The position numbers were made by a program, and so were the translations under genes. A DNA stretch of 50,240 bases from Thiotrichales bacterium 35-46-9 (lineage in GTDB: Bacteria > Pseudomonadota > Gammaproteobacteria > Thiomicrospirales > Thiomicrospiraceae), in assembly GCA_002281095.1 (NCBI GenBank), contig NCFI01000003.1:1-50240 (forward strand), written 5' to 3'. The notes beneath the pieces were generated by a model, which saw only the letters and a program-made list of their open reading frames with translations, did no database searches and was not told where the DNA came from. Below, piece after piece: positions 15,338 through 24,119 of this stretch; the stretch's first letter is position 1; every line of letters starts with the position of its first letter.

Positions 15338-18052
15338 TTACACTAACCAAGGTTCGGGCTTGTGAATGCCATAACCCTGTGCAAAATCAACGCCAATCAT
15401 GCGCAGTTCATTGATGATCTCTTTGTTTTCGACATATTCCGCTACGGTTTGCACATTAAACACGCGTGATAGTTGGTGAATATTGGCAACAATGGCGCGG
15501 TTAATCGCATCTTGGTGCATATTTTTAACAAAAGCGCCATCAATTTTCAGGTAGTCAATCGGCATTTGCCGTAAGTAGGCGAAGGAAGACAAGCCACTGC
15601 CAAAGTCGTCTAGTGCCAGTGCTGCACCCTTACTTTTAATTTGATGCATACACTGCATGGCTTGCGACAAGTTACTCATTAAAGCTGTTTCGGTAATTTC
15701 AAAGCAAACAAAGGGCATTAATGTGGCGTGCTCATCCAACTGTTGCAGGATAAACTGCATAAATTTCTCGCTGGCTAGAGATTGTCCTGACAAGTTGATA
15801 CTGAAAATGGTTGTATCACTGGCACCTGAACGATGTAAATGGGCGATATTCGTCAGGGCTGTGTTCACCACCCATCGATCAATTTGTTCCATAATGCCGT
15901 AACGTTCGGCAGCAGCAATAAATTGAGAAGGAAGGAGCATGTCATTTTTTTCGTCGCGCATGCGTACCAGCACTTCAGCGTGTCGATTGCCCTTGTTTAA
16001 GGGCAGCATACGTTGGATAAAGAGTGTCATGCGGCCATTTTCAATGGCGCGAGGAATGCGCTCTACCCAGGTCAGTTCTTCATGACGTTGACTGATTTCG
16101 ACGTTATCCGCGCTCGCATACTCAACACGATTACGTCCTTTTTCTTTGGCTAGGTAACAGGCTGTATCGGCGGCAATCAAGCATTGTTCAACAGACAGTT
16201 TTTGTTGATCAATGAGCACCAGACCAATACTGACACCAATCTGGAAGCGTTTTCCTTGCCAAATAAAAATAAAATGACGAATATCGTTGATCAGCTTATG
16301 ACAAACTTCAGTGGCTTCTGCTAACCGAGTATTGTAAAGAATTAGCCCAAACTCATCGCCACCCAAACGACCGAGTACGGCATTGTCTGGAAGATTGAGC
16401 ATAAACACATTGCTTGCTAACTGGCGTAATAGCTGATCACCCGCCATATGTCCTGCTGTATCGTTGACCACTTTAAACTGATCGAGGTCGAGATAGCAGA
16501 AGGCATGCTGTTGACCCGATTGATGTGCCAGTAAAATGGCGTTTTTCAGTTGATGTTCAAACTCATAGCGGTTGTATAAACCGGTTAAATGGTCAAATTT
16601 TGCCATGCGTTCGATTTGTTGACGCATTTCTTCCAAATGGGTGACGTCTTCTAGCACTAAGGTAGCACCATGAATCAGATTATCGGATTTATGAAGCGGA
16701 GAAAAAGTCACATCCAATAAAAGTGTGTCCCCTTCTTGCGTTTTGGTACGTATATTGTGTAACCGAACCAATGTTCCTTGATTTATGGCTTCAGAGAGAC
16801 TGCGTTCTATCTTCTCCAGTTCGTCGGAAAGCTCGTCTGGGAAAAGCCCCCTAAAGCTGAGTTCAAGACCAGCCTCCCACTGAATCGAAAAAATCTCACT
16901 CGCTTTGGGATTCATGAATCGGATTCGACCCTCATTGTCGGTCGTGATCACCCCTTCTCCCAGTGAGTTGAGTGTTGCTTTGGCTTGATTACGCTCATCG
17001 GTCAATGCTTGTTCAATTTCCCAGCGTTGCTGCTGTTGCGTTGCTTTATGGCGTAGTGAACTATAAATCAGTACTACCCAAATTCCCGCAATGAGTAGAA
17101 TGAAGAAGCCAGGCACCAGATTCAGTTGATTCAAGCTGGGTTTACTAGACAGAAAGAGTTGCATGGACTTGTCGGCAATACGGATGGATTGGTTCAGCTC
17201 AATACTGGGTAGCCAAGTTAAAGGCTGCTCGTCAGCAACTTGGGCGAGTTCACTGGTCCGCCATTCTTTGGCATTGCGTTGAGTTTGTAAACGCAGTGTT
17301 AGGTTCGTTCTAGCATCGATGCTTTTTTTCAATTGATTATTGATTAATTCTTCTAAAAACAATTCACTGCTGATCAGTAATTGAACGTGCTGCATGCGTT
17401 CTTTAGCGGGAATCTGCTCGACCGCATTGGTATCATAAATGGGTGAGAAAAGACTGATTCCATGCGCATTTTCAACAGAACTGTGTGACCAAGCGGCAGA
17501 AATACGGTTTTCTGCAATGGTTTTATTAATTGCGTCAAAGAATTGAAGATAGCTGTAAACATCTCTACCTAAGTGCTTTAAACTCATGACACGATCATTT
17601 TTGACATCACTCACGGGAAAGTAGATAACATCCATTTCCTGTTGATAATTGTCTGCGCTACCAAAAACCTGATAGTTTAGGTAGCCTTCATCCCGTTTTT
17701 TTTGTTCAAAGGCGTCCAGTTGTTTATCGGTTACTTTAGGGAGAATGAAAAAAGAAACATCCTGACGACTTTTACTGATTTCATTAACATAAATACGCAG
17801 ATTTCCGGCAAACTCACCTTCAATGCTGTGTAACGTCAGGATATTGGCGGCGATACCATGATGTAAAGAAATAATCGAAGCAATTTCACTGTTGGTTTTT
17901 TCTACAAAACTGATGAATTGTGCTTTCACTGTTTTGTTAAAGGCTTCTTGAGCTACCCAAATACTGAGCGCTGTTGCACTGGTCATAATCGCGATCGCGG
18001 CAATGGCGAATCGCCATCTTGGAAATGAAGCCTTGGGGGGGGTATTTTTCAT
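15338..18052 (-). CDS. Membrane CHASE-PAS-GGDEF-EAL cyclic-di-GMP protein
   Basis: This is a 904-residue membrane signalling protein. A first transmembrane helix (about 13-33) leads to a periplasmic CHASE-like region (about 60-300) with YFPVSDVKNDR and GISLFSPIYD. After a second helix (about 312-330) come a PAS domain (about 355-470), a GGDEF domain with intact LGGDEF near residue 564, and an EAL domain. The EAL signature reads EVL but keeps the catalytic Glu, FEITETAL, and DDFGSGLSSFAYLR with the metal-binding Asp pair. Both cyclase and phosphodiesterase could be active. No RxxD inhibitory site precedes GGDEF. It overlaps the preceding binding-protein gene by 4 bases, so the two are coupled. 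Confidence 0.9.
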   Translation of the reverse strand: MKNTPPKASFPRWRFAIAAIAIMTSATALSIWVAQEAFNKTVKAQFISFVEKTNSEIASIISLHHGIAANILTLHSIEGEFAGNLRIYVNEISKSRQDVSFFILPKVTDKQLDAFEQKKRDEGYLNYQVFGSADNYQQEMDVIYFPVSDVKNDRVMSLKHLGRDVYSYLQFFDAINKTIAENRISAAWSHSSVENAHGISLFSPIYDTNAVEQIPAKERMQHVQLLISSELFLEELINNQLKKSIDARTNLTLRLQTQRNAKEWRTSELAQVADEQPLTWLPSIELNQSIRIADKSMQLFLSSKPSLNQLNLVPGFFILLIAGIWVVLIYSSLRHKATQQQQRWEIEQALTDERNQAKATLNSLGEGVITTDNEGRIRFMNPKASEIFSIQWEAGLELSFRGLFPDELSDELEKIERSLSEAINQGTLVRLHNIRTKTQEGDTLLLDVTFSPLHKSDNLIHGATLVLEDVTHLEEMRQQIERMAKFDHLTGLYNRYEFEHQLKNAILLAHQSGQQHAFCYLDLDQFKVVNDTAGHMAGDQLLRQLASNVFMLNLPDNAVLGRLGGDEFGLILYNTRLAEATEVCHKLINDIRHFIFIWQGKRFQIGVSIGLVLIDQQKLSVEQCLIAADTACYLAKEKGRNRVEYASADNVEISQRHEELTWVERIPRAIENGRMTLFIQRMLPLNKGNRHAEVLVRMRDEKNDMLLPSQFIAAAERYGIMEQIDRWVVNTALTNIAHLHRSGASDTTIFSINLSGQSLASEKFMQFILQQLDEHATLMPFVCFEITETALMSNLSQAMQCMHQIKSKGAALALDDFGSGLSSFAYLRQMPIDYLKIDGAFVKNMHQDAINRAIVANIHQLSRVFNVQTVAEYVENKEIINELRMIGVDFAQGYGIHKPEPWLV

Positions 18053-19008
18053 GGCGTTTGTGTTCGATAAGCAATAGCGTTACGTTTGATATGAGCGGGT
18101 AACTCATATGGTGACAGTGACAATAAGGATTCGTTGATGTAAGGAATAAATTGTTGATTGGGAATAATGGGTATTTGCCAAGGTTGACTGCCTGCTAATA
18201 CAGCTGTTGTTAATTTGGCTGCCCAGCGTCCGAACTCTTCGGGTGATTTGGAAAGACTAAACATGACATAGGGTCGCATAAAGTCTTGGCTAGCGAAGGT
18301 GAATCGTTGGTTATGGGTTTTCAACCATTCAACTGCTTGTGACTCATTCCAACCTGCAATACCCTGATTGGTTCCCAAATGGATGGCATCGGCGTCTTGT
18401 GCTTTGACTACCGCTTTTTTCCAGTCGTTAAAGTTACGAACAAAAATATGCTCTACTGCTAATTGGTGTTGTTGCGCTGCTTGTTCAATGTAATGACTGT
18501 CTGTTCTTTCTAATGGGCTATCGGCACTTATCACAGCTAATTTATGTAAGGATTTCACTGTGTGGCGCAGGATTCGTAGTACCTCATGTGTGGGCCAAAC
18601 TTCGGTCATGCCGGTTGCATTATCCATGGGATAACCATAGGGCGTTGGATCCCAATTAATGCCGACATAAACAACAGGTATACGTGAGTTGCGCAGGTAG
18701 GGTTGAACCACATACTGACTGGAAGCATCGTCTGCTGCAATCACAATGTTCGGCTTAGCAAGCTTAATTAGGTCGGCAATTTCTTGCCCTTTTTGTTGCA
18801 GCAGTTCGTGAGAGCTGTGTTTCGCATCTAAGTAATAAGGGGTTATACGACATTGCTGCTGAGCGTCTTTTTGAAACTGTTGCTGAATGCGGTCACTCCA
18901 GTCATAGCCAGGACTATAAGCATTCAGATAAATGCAATGGGTTGCCAAAGCCTCTGTTGTCGCAAGCGACAGACAGAAAAACAGCGGTTTCAAAAAGTGC
19001 GAATGCAT
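18049..19008 (-). CDS. Orphan periplasmic binding protein, ABC_sub_bind family
   Basis: This is a 319-residue protein. From the ATG at 19008 it starts with a signal peptide (MHSHFLKPLFFCLSLATTEALA). The mature part shows the two-lobe binding-protein pattern seen in ABC_sub_bind (TrpX/PF04392-like) proteins: IVIAADDASSQYVVQPYLRNSRIPVVYVGINWDP, then HKLAVISADSPLERTDS and DADAIHLGTNQG. No ABC permease or ATPase gene is adjacent. It is sandwiched between a permease of another type and the CHASE-GGDEF-EAL gene, overlapping the latter by 4 bases. It therefore probably acts as the ligand receptor for the c-di-GMP enzyme. The ligand is unknown. Confidence 0.8.
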   Translation of the reverse strand: MHSHFLKPLFFCLSLATTEALATHCIYLNAYSPGYDWSDRIQQQFQKDAQQQCRITPYYLDAKHSSHELLQQKGQEIADLIKLAKPNIVIAADDASSQYVVQPYLRNSRIPVVYVGINWDPTPYGYPMDNATGMTEVWPTHEVLRILRHTVKSLHKLAVISADSPLERTDSHYIEQAAQQHQLAVEHIFVRNFNDWKKAVVKAQDADAIHLGTNQGIAGWNESQAVEWLKTHNQRFTFASQDFMRPYVMFSLSKSPEEFGRWAAKLTTAVLAGSQPWQIPIIPNQQFIPYINESLLSLSPYELPAHIKRNAIAYRTQTP

Positions 19009-19012
19009 GATG

Positions 19013-20188
19013 TTATGAGTAGTCCAACTGATGACGGTGTTTATGTTCGTAAACATCAAAAATGGTAATCGCCATGGCTGCCAGCATTGGGCCAAATATC
19101 AATCCCATCATACCAAAATGCAGCAAACCTGCAAAGGTTGATAATAGGGTTAACCAAGTATGGTCGAGCGCATTGCGTCCCGCGTCTTGTCGATATTGTT
19201 GACTGAGGCGCTGGATTAACACTGTGCGCAGCAGGTTATCAATGACGATACCGATAAAAACCGCACTGTATAACGCTGTGATCAGGGCCAACCAAGGTGA
19301 CCCTTCAATGAGGAAATAGAGTACTACAGGCCCCCACACTAACAATCCACCGACGACAGGTATAAATGAGGTAATGGCGAAAGCCAAGCCAAGGAATAAC
19401 CAAGGTAAGCCGAATACCAGCATCAATAGGCTAAAAGCCAGTCCTTGAATCATAGCGACGCCCAATACACTCACGGTGAGGACATTGGATAGGGCGGCAA
19501 AGCGTCTGAGAATAAAGTGGTCGAGATTATTAGATAAGGGCGATAAATTCACCAAGCGTTTAATAAAGCTTTGTCCGTCTCGGTAAAAGAAGAACAGACT
19601 GAATAAGGCAATGGCCATAAAGCCAATAAAACTGGTGATGCCACTGAATAGATTACTTGCTACCCATAAGCTTAATGCTTTGGTTTTTTCAACGATGGTG
19701 GGTAATTGTTGTTCGATGGTCTGCGCCACGCTATGCTGCAGATTCTCGGGTAGCGGTGTACTAGCCAATAAGCGCTGTTCGAGTTCACGAATAGAAGCTG
19801 GAGATTGTTGTCCTAACCAGTTTTGTAGCTGATTGAACACTTCTGCTCCCATACGTCCGCTTTCTGCCAATAAATAGCTTATGGGCAGGAAAACGACCAG
19901 AAAGGCTGCCGTTGTCATTAGCATCGCTGCACGATTGGCGTTCATGCGAGGTTGAACACTCAGCTTTTGGAACAAGGAATAGCTACTGGTGGCTAAGAGT
20001 AAGGCAAATAAAAAAGCCGGAATGAATTGGTTGAATAACCAAATGAGCGAAACCAAGGCGATGAGCAATAATGCCAAGAGAAAACTTTCTTCGTAGGGAT
20101 GTTTTTGCTGCATTGACTTGGCCTTTTTGATTAGTCGGGCATCGCTAAAAAGCTCGCTCTGCTTATTTTTTAGCGTACCCAAGTTCAT
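19013..20188 (-). CDS. AI-2E family transporter (TqsA/YhhT/PerM-like permease)
   Basis: This is a 391-residue polytopic membrane protein. It has an N-terminal helix pair (about 33-73), a third helix near 88-106, a cytoplasmic/amphipathic region, then a cluster of about five helices. These contain the family signatures FGLPWLFLGLAFAITSFIPVVGGLLVWGPVVLYF and GLIFGPMLAAMAIT. Members include quorum-signal exporters and Na+/H+ antiporters, so the substrate is open. It starts after repeat D and ends 4 bases before the binding-protein gene, forming a likely operon with it. The ATG at 20188 follows no strong ribosome binding site. Confidence 0.85.
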   Translation of the reverse strand: MNLGTLKNKQSELFSDARLIKKAKSMQQKHPYEESFLLALLLIALVSLIWLFNQFIPAFLFALLLATSSYSLFQKLSVQPRMNANRAAMLMTTAAFLVVFLPISYLLAESGRMGAEVFNQLQNWLGQQSPASIRELEQRLLASTPLPENLQHSVAQTIEQQLPTIVEKTKALSLWVASNLFSGITSFIGFMAIALFSLFFFYRDGQSFIKRLVNLSPLSNNLDHFILRRFAALSNVLTVSVLGVAMIQGLAFSLLMLVFGLPWLFLGLAFAITSFIPVVGGLLVWGPVVLYFLIEGSPWLALITALYSAVFIGIVIDNLLRTVLIQRLSQQYRQDAGRNALDHTWLTLLSTFAGLLHFGMMGLIFGPMLAAMAITIFDVYEHKHRHQLDYS

Positions 20189-20195
20189 TTTATTT

Positions 20196-20280
20196 CTGTA
20201 GGAAGGGACTAAATCAGAGGGTTACGTGCTATTACAGTACAGCCCTTCCCCCAGCCCCCTTCTCATTAGGATTTTTAGAG
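20196..20280 (-). repeat. Dispersed palindromic repeat, copy D
   Basis: The core 20196-20254 is again exactly 59 bp, with ends CTGTAGGAAGGG and CCCTTCCCCCAG (plus-strand reading, two mismatches in the left end). The A/T-rich outer end contains the lysA stop codon at 20275-20277. It separates lysA from the AI-2E gene; the transcript carries the G-rich strand, with G-runs of 5, 5 and 3. Confidence 0.85.
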
Positions 20281-21540
20281 GTCACCGTTTTTAAATAAGG
20301 TTTCACCACGCATCAGGTCTTCTAAGGTTTCTCGTACGCGCACGCATTGATGTTGATCACCATCGACCATAATTTCTGCCGCCCTAGGACGTGTATTGTA
20401 GTTAGAACTCATGACGAATCCATAAGCACCAGCCGATAAAACAGCAATATAATCATTGGGTTGAGAAGTTAGTTGGCGTGATTTTCCTAAAAAATCGCCC
20501 GTTTCACAAACAGGCCCCACGACATCGACTGATTGAGCTGCTTGCGCGTTATCGCATACATCGACAATCGCTTGCCAAGCATCGTAAAGGGCAGGACGAA
20601 TCAAATCGTTCATCGCTGCATCAATGACCATAAACGACTTGCCTTCATTTTCTTTGAGCAATTCTACTTTACTCAATAGTACGCCGTTGTTACCGACAAT
20701 GGCACGTCCGGGTTCTACTAGGATTTCAGTGTCGGGTTGTTGAATGGCGCCTAACAAGGCTTGCACATAAGCTGCGGGCGTGGGGGCTTGATCACTGTCT
20801 TGATAATCAATGCCCAAACCGCCACCCATGTCGATATGATGTAATCTGATCCCTTCGGCATTGAGTTGCTGTTGAAAAGCAACGACACGTTTAGCCGCTT
20901 CTTGAAGCGGCGCTAAATCGAGCAGTTGCGAACCGATATGGCAGTCGATACCTTGCACCGATAAATGGGCAGAAGCGGCAGCATGGCGATAGAGTGTCAG
21001 TGCTTGTGTAAAGGAAACGCCAAACTTGTTTTCTTTGAGCCCTGTTGAAATATAAGCATGGGTTTTAGGATCTACATCAGGGTTAACACGAATGGAAATT
21101 GGTGCAGCCGTATTCAATGTTTTTGCAACCGACTCCAATCGGTAAAGCTCTGCTTCTGATTCGACGTTAAAACACTTAATGCCGCTTTCCAAAGCGAAAC
21201 GCATTTCCGATTCGCTTTTTCCTACCCCAGAAAAAACCACTTTACTGGCATCACCGCCTGCTTTGAGCACACGCGCTAGTTCGCCACCTGAAACGATATC
21301 AAACCCCGCCCCTACCTGTGCAAGTGTCTGAAGCACAGCCAAGTTGCTATTGGTTTTGACGGCATAACAGACCAAATGCGGTTGCTGTGCAAAAGCGGTA
21401 TCAAATGCTTGCCAGCGTTGACGAATGCCTTGGCGACTGTAGACATAACACGGCGTACCATAGTGTTCAGCAATCTGCTGTAGATTGACCTGATCCATGT
21501 AAAGCGTGCCGTTGTGACGATGAATAGGAGTAACGTTCAT
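20275..21540 (-). CDS. lysA: Diaminopimelate decarboxylase
   Basis: This is the last step of lysine biosynthesis (meso-diaminopimelate to L-lysine plus CO2), PLP-dependent, cytoplasmic. At 421 residues it has normal length. The PLP lysine is Lys62 in CYAVKTNSN. HAYISTGLKENKFGV, IDCHIGSQL, MGGGLGIDY, EPGRAIVGN, the active-site CETGDFLG and a C-terminal GAYGFVMSSNYNTRPR are all in place. It is translationally coupled to lptM (ATGA overlap), the usual order in gammaproteobacteria. The stop codon lies inside a copy of the dispersed repeat. Confidence 0.96.
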   Translation of the reverse strand: MNVTPIHRHNGTLYMDQVNLQQIAEHYGTPCYVYSRQGIRQRWQAFDTAFAQQPHLVCYAVKTNSNLAVLQTLAQVGAGFDIVSGGELARVLKAGGDASKVVFSGVGKSESEMRFALESGIKCFNVESEAELYRLESVAKTLNTAAPISIRVNPDVDPKTHAYISTGLKENKFGVSFTQALTLYRHAAASAHLSVQGIDCHIGSQLLDLAPLQEAAKRVVAFQQQLNAEGIRLHHIDMGGGLGIDYQDSDQAPTPAAYVQALLGAIQQPDTEILVEPGRAIVGNNGVLLSKVELLKENEGKSFMVIDAAMNDLIRPALYDAWQAIVDVCDNAQAAQSVDVVGPVCETGDFLGKSRQLTSQPNDYIAVLSAGAYGFVMSSNYNTRPRAAEIMVDGDQHQCVRVRETLEDLMRGETLFKNGDL

Positions 21541-21677
21541 AGGATTTCTTTGTTGTGCGTGATTGAAGAAGGATTTAGGGGTTTATTTGCATCTGTCGGA
21601 GGTGGCGATAAATTGCCTTTTTTTCCGCAGCCTGTCAGCATCAGTAGTAATAAGACTGAGAGCAACCAATAATTCAT
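21537..21677 (-). CDS. lptM: Small lipoprotein LptM (YifL)
   Basis: This is a 46-residue lipoprotein. It begins with a short hydrophobic signal MNYWLLSVLLLLMLTGC with the lipidated Cys at residue 17, then the conserved GKKGNL and a Pro-rich, Asn-rich tail. LptM (LPS-assembly protein partner of LptD, formerly YifL) is typically encoded just before lysA, as here. The stop codon TGA overlaps the lysA ATG. The gene is short and easily missed. Function is by family knowledge; identity is supported by lipobox, GxKG motif, size and position. Confidence 0.88.
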   Translation of the reverse strand: MNYWLLSVLLLLMLTGCGKKGNLSPPPTDANKPLNPSSITHNKEIL

Positions 21678-21796
21678 AATCTTATCTCATGTATGTTCAT
21701 TCATATTTTACTGTAATTTAAGTTTTTTGGTGTGGTTTTGGCACTGCTTTTGCTCAAATATTCATCAATATGGGTTGATTGCCTAGCTGTGTTATG

Positions 21797-21810
21797 GTTT
21801 CACGTGAAAC
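21797..21810. promoter_or_regulatory. parS-like ParB binding site (14-bp perfect core)
   Basis: GTTTCACGTGAAAC is a perfect palindrome matching the inner 14 bases of the chromosomal parS consensus TGTTTCACGTGAAACA; only the two outermost bases differ. It lies between lptM and the PilZ gene, about 2 kb from a perfect copy. Confidence 0.75.
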
Positions 21811-21865
21811 GCTATGTTATGCTTACTATCCGTAGCGCTAATACTGATGAATTAGGAAGTTGTTC

Positions 21866-22816
21866 ATGCGAAATGTTCGCCGCCACTTTCGATTGGATGT
21901 GGTTATACCCGCTGTGATTAAACTGGCTGACCAGAATGAGGTGGTTCGTTTGGTCGTGCCCGAATTAGCCAGTGGTCAGTGGCAGTCATCTGAGGTTGCT
22001 TATGATCAGCAGCTGACGCAATTTAATCAGGCTTTGTTAGCCGAAAATGAATTGGCTGGTAAGGTAATCGGTGATTTAGTCTTGCGTGTCAATTTACTCT
22101 GTGAAACTATTATTTTATTGGTGCAAGGTCATTCGGTCTATGAAAGTATCGAGTTTTACAAAACGCGTCGAGGGAAAACGCCGCTAGCGATGCAATTAAA
22201 ACCAGGTAGTGCGACAGCAGATTTGCTACGTGCTTTTAATGCTAAATTAGACTTCTACTTTGATATTGTTGATAAGGCAATTCATAAGGCTTATGCTGAC
22301 TATCTGCAAGCGTTAGCACACAGTGAGTTTGTTTTCGATGAAAAGTTAGCTGACTTAACTGAAAAAGCGCATCACGGTAGTTTATTGGCTAAGTCTGTGT
22401 TGGCAATGGATGAAAAGTTAGCTCGTCATGTTCCTTTCTTAGTTAAGTTTCGTCAGGAAGTGAGCTATTTGGTGGATAAGAATGCTTGGCCATTAAGACA
22501 GTTAAATTTGAGCGCTGGTGGTGTTGGTTTCGTCAGTCGTGACCCTTATCCCAAATTTGCGCGTTTGCTGATTGATTTTCGTTTTCCGACAGCAGGTAAA
22601 GCCGAAGTGTTTAACATGACGGGAAATATTGTCAATAGTCGCCCTATTCCTGAAGGTTTCTATATTGCGGTTGAGTTTACGAATGCCAGTGAAGCCATAC
22701 AGCACCGGATTATCCTACTATTGCAGAATGAAGAGTTAAACCAATTGATTGCTTGGCAACGAGGGCGTCGTGCTAACGCATCGGCTAATCAAAACTCCCT
22801 GTTGGAAGGTTTGTAA
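21866..22816 (+). CDS. PilZ-domain c-di-GMP effector candidate
   Basis: This is a 316-residue protein with no signal or transmembrane segment. The N-terminal two-thirds is helical and of no family I know. The C-terminal part (about 208-300) looks like a PilZ domain: RQLNLSAGGVGFVS matches the D/NxSxxG motif, followed by a strand pattern LLIDFRFP, GNIVNSRPIPEGFYIAVEFTNASE. The first PilZ motif (RxxxR) is not clear. The ATG at 21866 is preferred to a TTG at 21860 because AGGAAG lies at correct spacing. It is followed after 1 base by a gene of unknown function, with which it is probably co-transcribed. Confidence 0.75.
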   Translation: MRNVRRHFRLDVVIPAVIKLADQNEVVRLVVPELASGQWQSSEVAYDQQLTQFNQALLAENELAGKVIGDLVLRVNLLCETIILLVQGHSVYESIEFYKTRRGKTPLAMQLKPGSATADLLRAFNAKLDFYFDIVDKAIHKAYADYLQALAHSEFVFDEKLADLTEKAHHGSLLAKSVLAMDEKLARHVPFLVKFRQEVSYLVDKNAWPLRQLNLSAGGVGFVSRDPYPKFARLLIDFRFPTAGKAEVFNMTGNIVNSRPIPEGFYIAVEFTNASEAIQHRIILLLQNEELNQLIAWQRGRRANASANQNSLLEGL

Positions 22817-22817
22817 T

Positions 22818-23246
22818 ATGGCGCTACTTCATCCTTATGAAAATTACTTGATTCGTCAGTTGCCGCCCAACGCACAACGGGCTGCCGAGGCTTTGCTGGC
22901 AAAAACTTCATTGGCTGAGTTGCTTGCGTTACGTGAAGAAAATCGCATTGATTTGTTTTTAATGGATCAAAACAAAGTGCCACACGAGTTGTGGCCAGAG
23001 ATTTTGCGAGCCGTGTTATTGGCAAGGGTTAGCTACTTTGAACCCTCGCCCTTGTTAGATCAGGAAAAGATTTTGTTGTTGGTTAAGCTGGCGGTTGAAA
23101 CCGTGGGTTTTTCCCTATCCACCCCTTTACCGCAAATTGTGAATGCCATCAAAGCCGACTATCCGCGCTTAACCAAGTGGCTGGCATTAATGGCGCAACT
23201 ATTGGCAAAAGTTAAATCAGCTCAGGTTAAACAAACCGCTGGATAA
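22818..23246 (+). CDS. Hypothetical protein after the PilZ gene
   Basis: This is a 142-residue, mainly helical soluble protein with no signal peptide and no family I recognise. It begins MALLHPYENYLIRQLP, one base after the PilZ stop, with GGAAGG about 8 bases before the ATG; this position and site decided the start. The tail is rich in Lys, Ala and Gln. The last 30 bases overlap the convergent cysM gene. Position alone suggests a role connected to the PilZ protein. Confidence 0.7.
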   Translation: MALLHPYENYLIRQLPPNAQRAAEALLAKTSLAELLALREENRIDLFLMDQNKVPHELWPEILRAVLLARVSYFEPSPLLDQEKILLLVKLAVETVGFSLSTPLPQIVNAIKADYPRLTKWLALMAQLLAKVKSAQVKQTAG

Positions 23247-24113
23247 GTAGCGATCACCTCGATCGCAGACAATGCAAACAATACAGGCATTTTCAGTTTC
23301 TTGCGCTAATTGCAAGGCGCAGGTCATGGCACCGCCGGAAGAGACGCCGCTAAAAATCCCCTCCTCTCTTGCTAATCGGCGCATGGTATTTTCGGCGCTG
23401 GTTTGGTCAACATCCATAATGCGATCGACTCGCCTCGCATCATAAATGCTCGGTAAATATTCGGCAGGCCAGCGACGTATGCCTGGAATTTGGGCGCCAT
23501 CGGCAGGTTGTACGCCAACAATTTGAATGTGAGGATTTTGTTCTTTTAAGAACATACTGGTACCCATGATGGTGCCTGTGGTTCCCATGGCGGAAACAAA
23601 ATGCGTGATTTTGCCAGCAGTTTGTCGCCAGATTTCAGGGCCTGTTGTTAAATAGTGTGCCATGGGATTGTCGGGATTAGCGAATTGATTGAGTAAAAAA
23701 CCATCGCCATTCGCTTGCATAGATAGGGCTAAATCTCGCGCCCCTTCCATACCTGTTTCACGTGAAACAAGAATCAGTTCTGCGCCATAAGCAGCCATCG
23801 CATCCTTGCGTTCTTGCGTCATGTTGTCGGGCATAATCAACTTGATTTTATAACCGCGCATAGCCGCAACCATCGCTAAAGCAATGCCTGTGTTGCCGCT
23901 AGTGGCTTCAATCAGCGTGTCTCCGGGGCGAATTTCTCCACGTTTTTCGGCTTGTAAAATCATGTTGAAAGCCGGACGATCTTTAACGGATCCGGCAGGA
24001 TTGTTGCCTTCAAGTTTACCCAGAATGACGTTGCCACGTGTGTCTTGATAAAGACGCTGGATTTGAACCAGTGGAGTGTTGCCGACGGTGTCGGCTAGTG
24101 TGTGATAGCCCAT
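23217..24113 (-). CDS. cysM: Cysteine synthase B
   Basis: O-acetylserine (or thiosulfate-using) sulfhydrylase of cysteine biosynthesis, 298 residues, PLP-dependent. The PLP lysine is Lys44 in GSVKDRPAF. TSGNTGIALAMVAA and the phosphate loop GTTGTIMGT follow. VGVQPADGAQIPGIRRWPAEYLPSIYD is typical of CysM rather than CysK. It starts 6 bases from the trmB stop on the same strand. A perfect parS palindrome lies within the coding sequence, where it encodes Val-Ser-Arg-Glu-Thr. The 3' end overlaps the convergent unknown gene. Confidence 0.94.
   Translation of the reverse strand: MGYHTLADTVGNTPLVQIQRLYQDTRGNVILGKLEGNNPAGSVKDRPAFNMILQAEKRGEIRPGDTLIEATSGNTGIALAMVAAMRGYKIKLIMPDNMTQERKDAMAAYGAELILVSRETGMEGARDLALSMQANGDGFLLNQFANPDNPMAHYLTTGPEIWRQTAGKITHFVSAMGTTGTIMGTSMFLKEQNPHIQIVGVQPADGAQIPGIRRWPAEYLPSIYDARRVDRIMDVDQTSAENTMRRLAREEGIFSGVSSGGAMTCALQLAQETENACIVCIVCDRGDRYLSSGLFNLS
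23754..23769. promoter_or_regulatory. parS site, exact 16-bp consensus, inside cysM
   Basis: TGTTTCACGTGAAACA is identical to the chromosomal parS consensus bound by ParB (Spo0J family). In other bacteria parS sites often lie within genes and near oriC. Together with 21797 this makes two sites within 2 kb. Confidence 0.85.
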
Positions 24114-24119
24114 CTTTCA

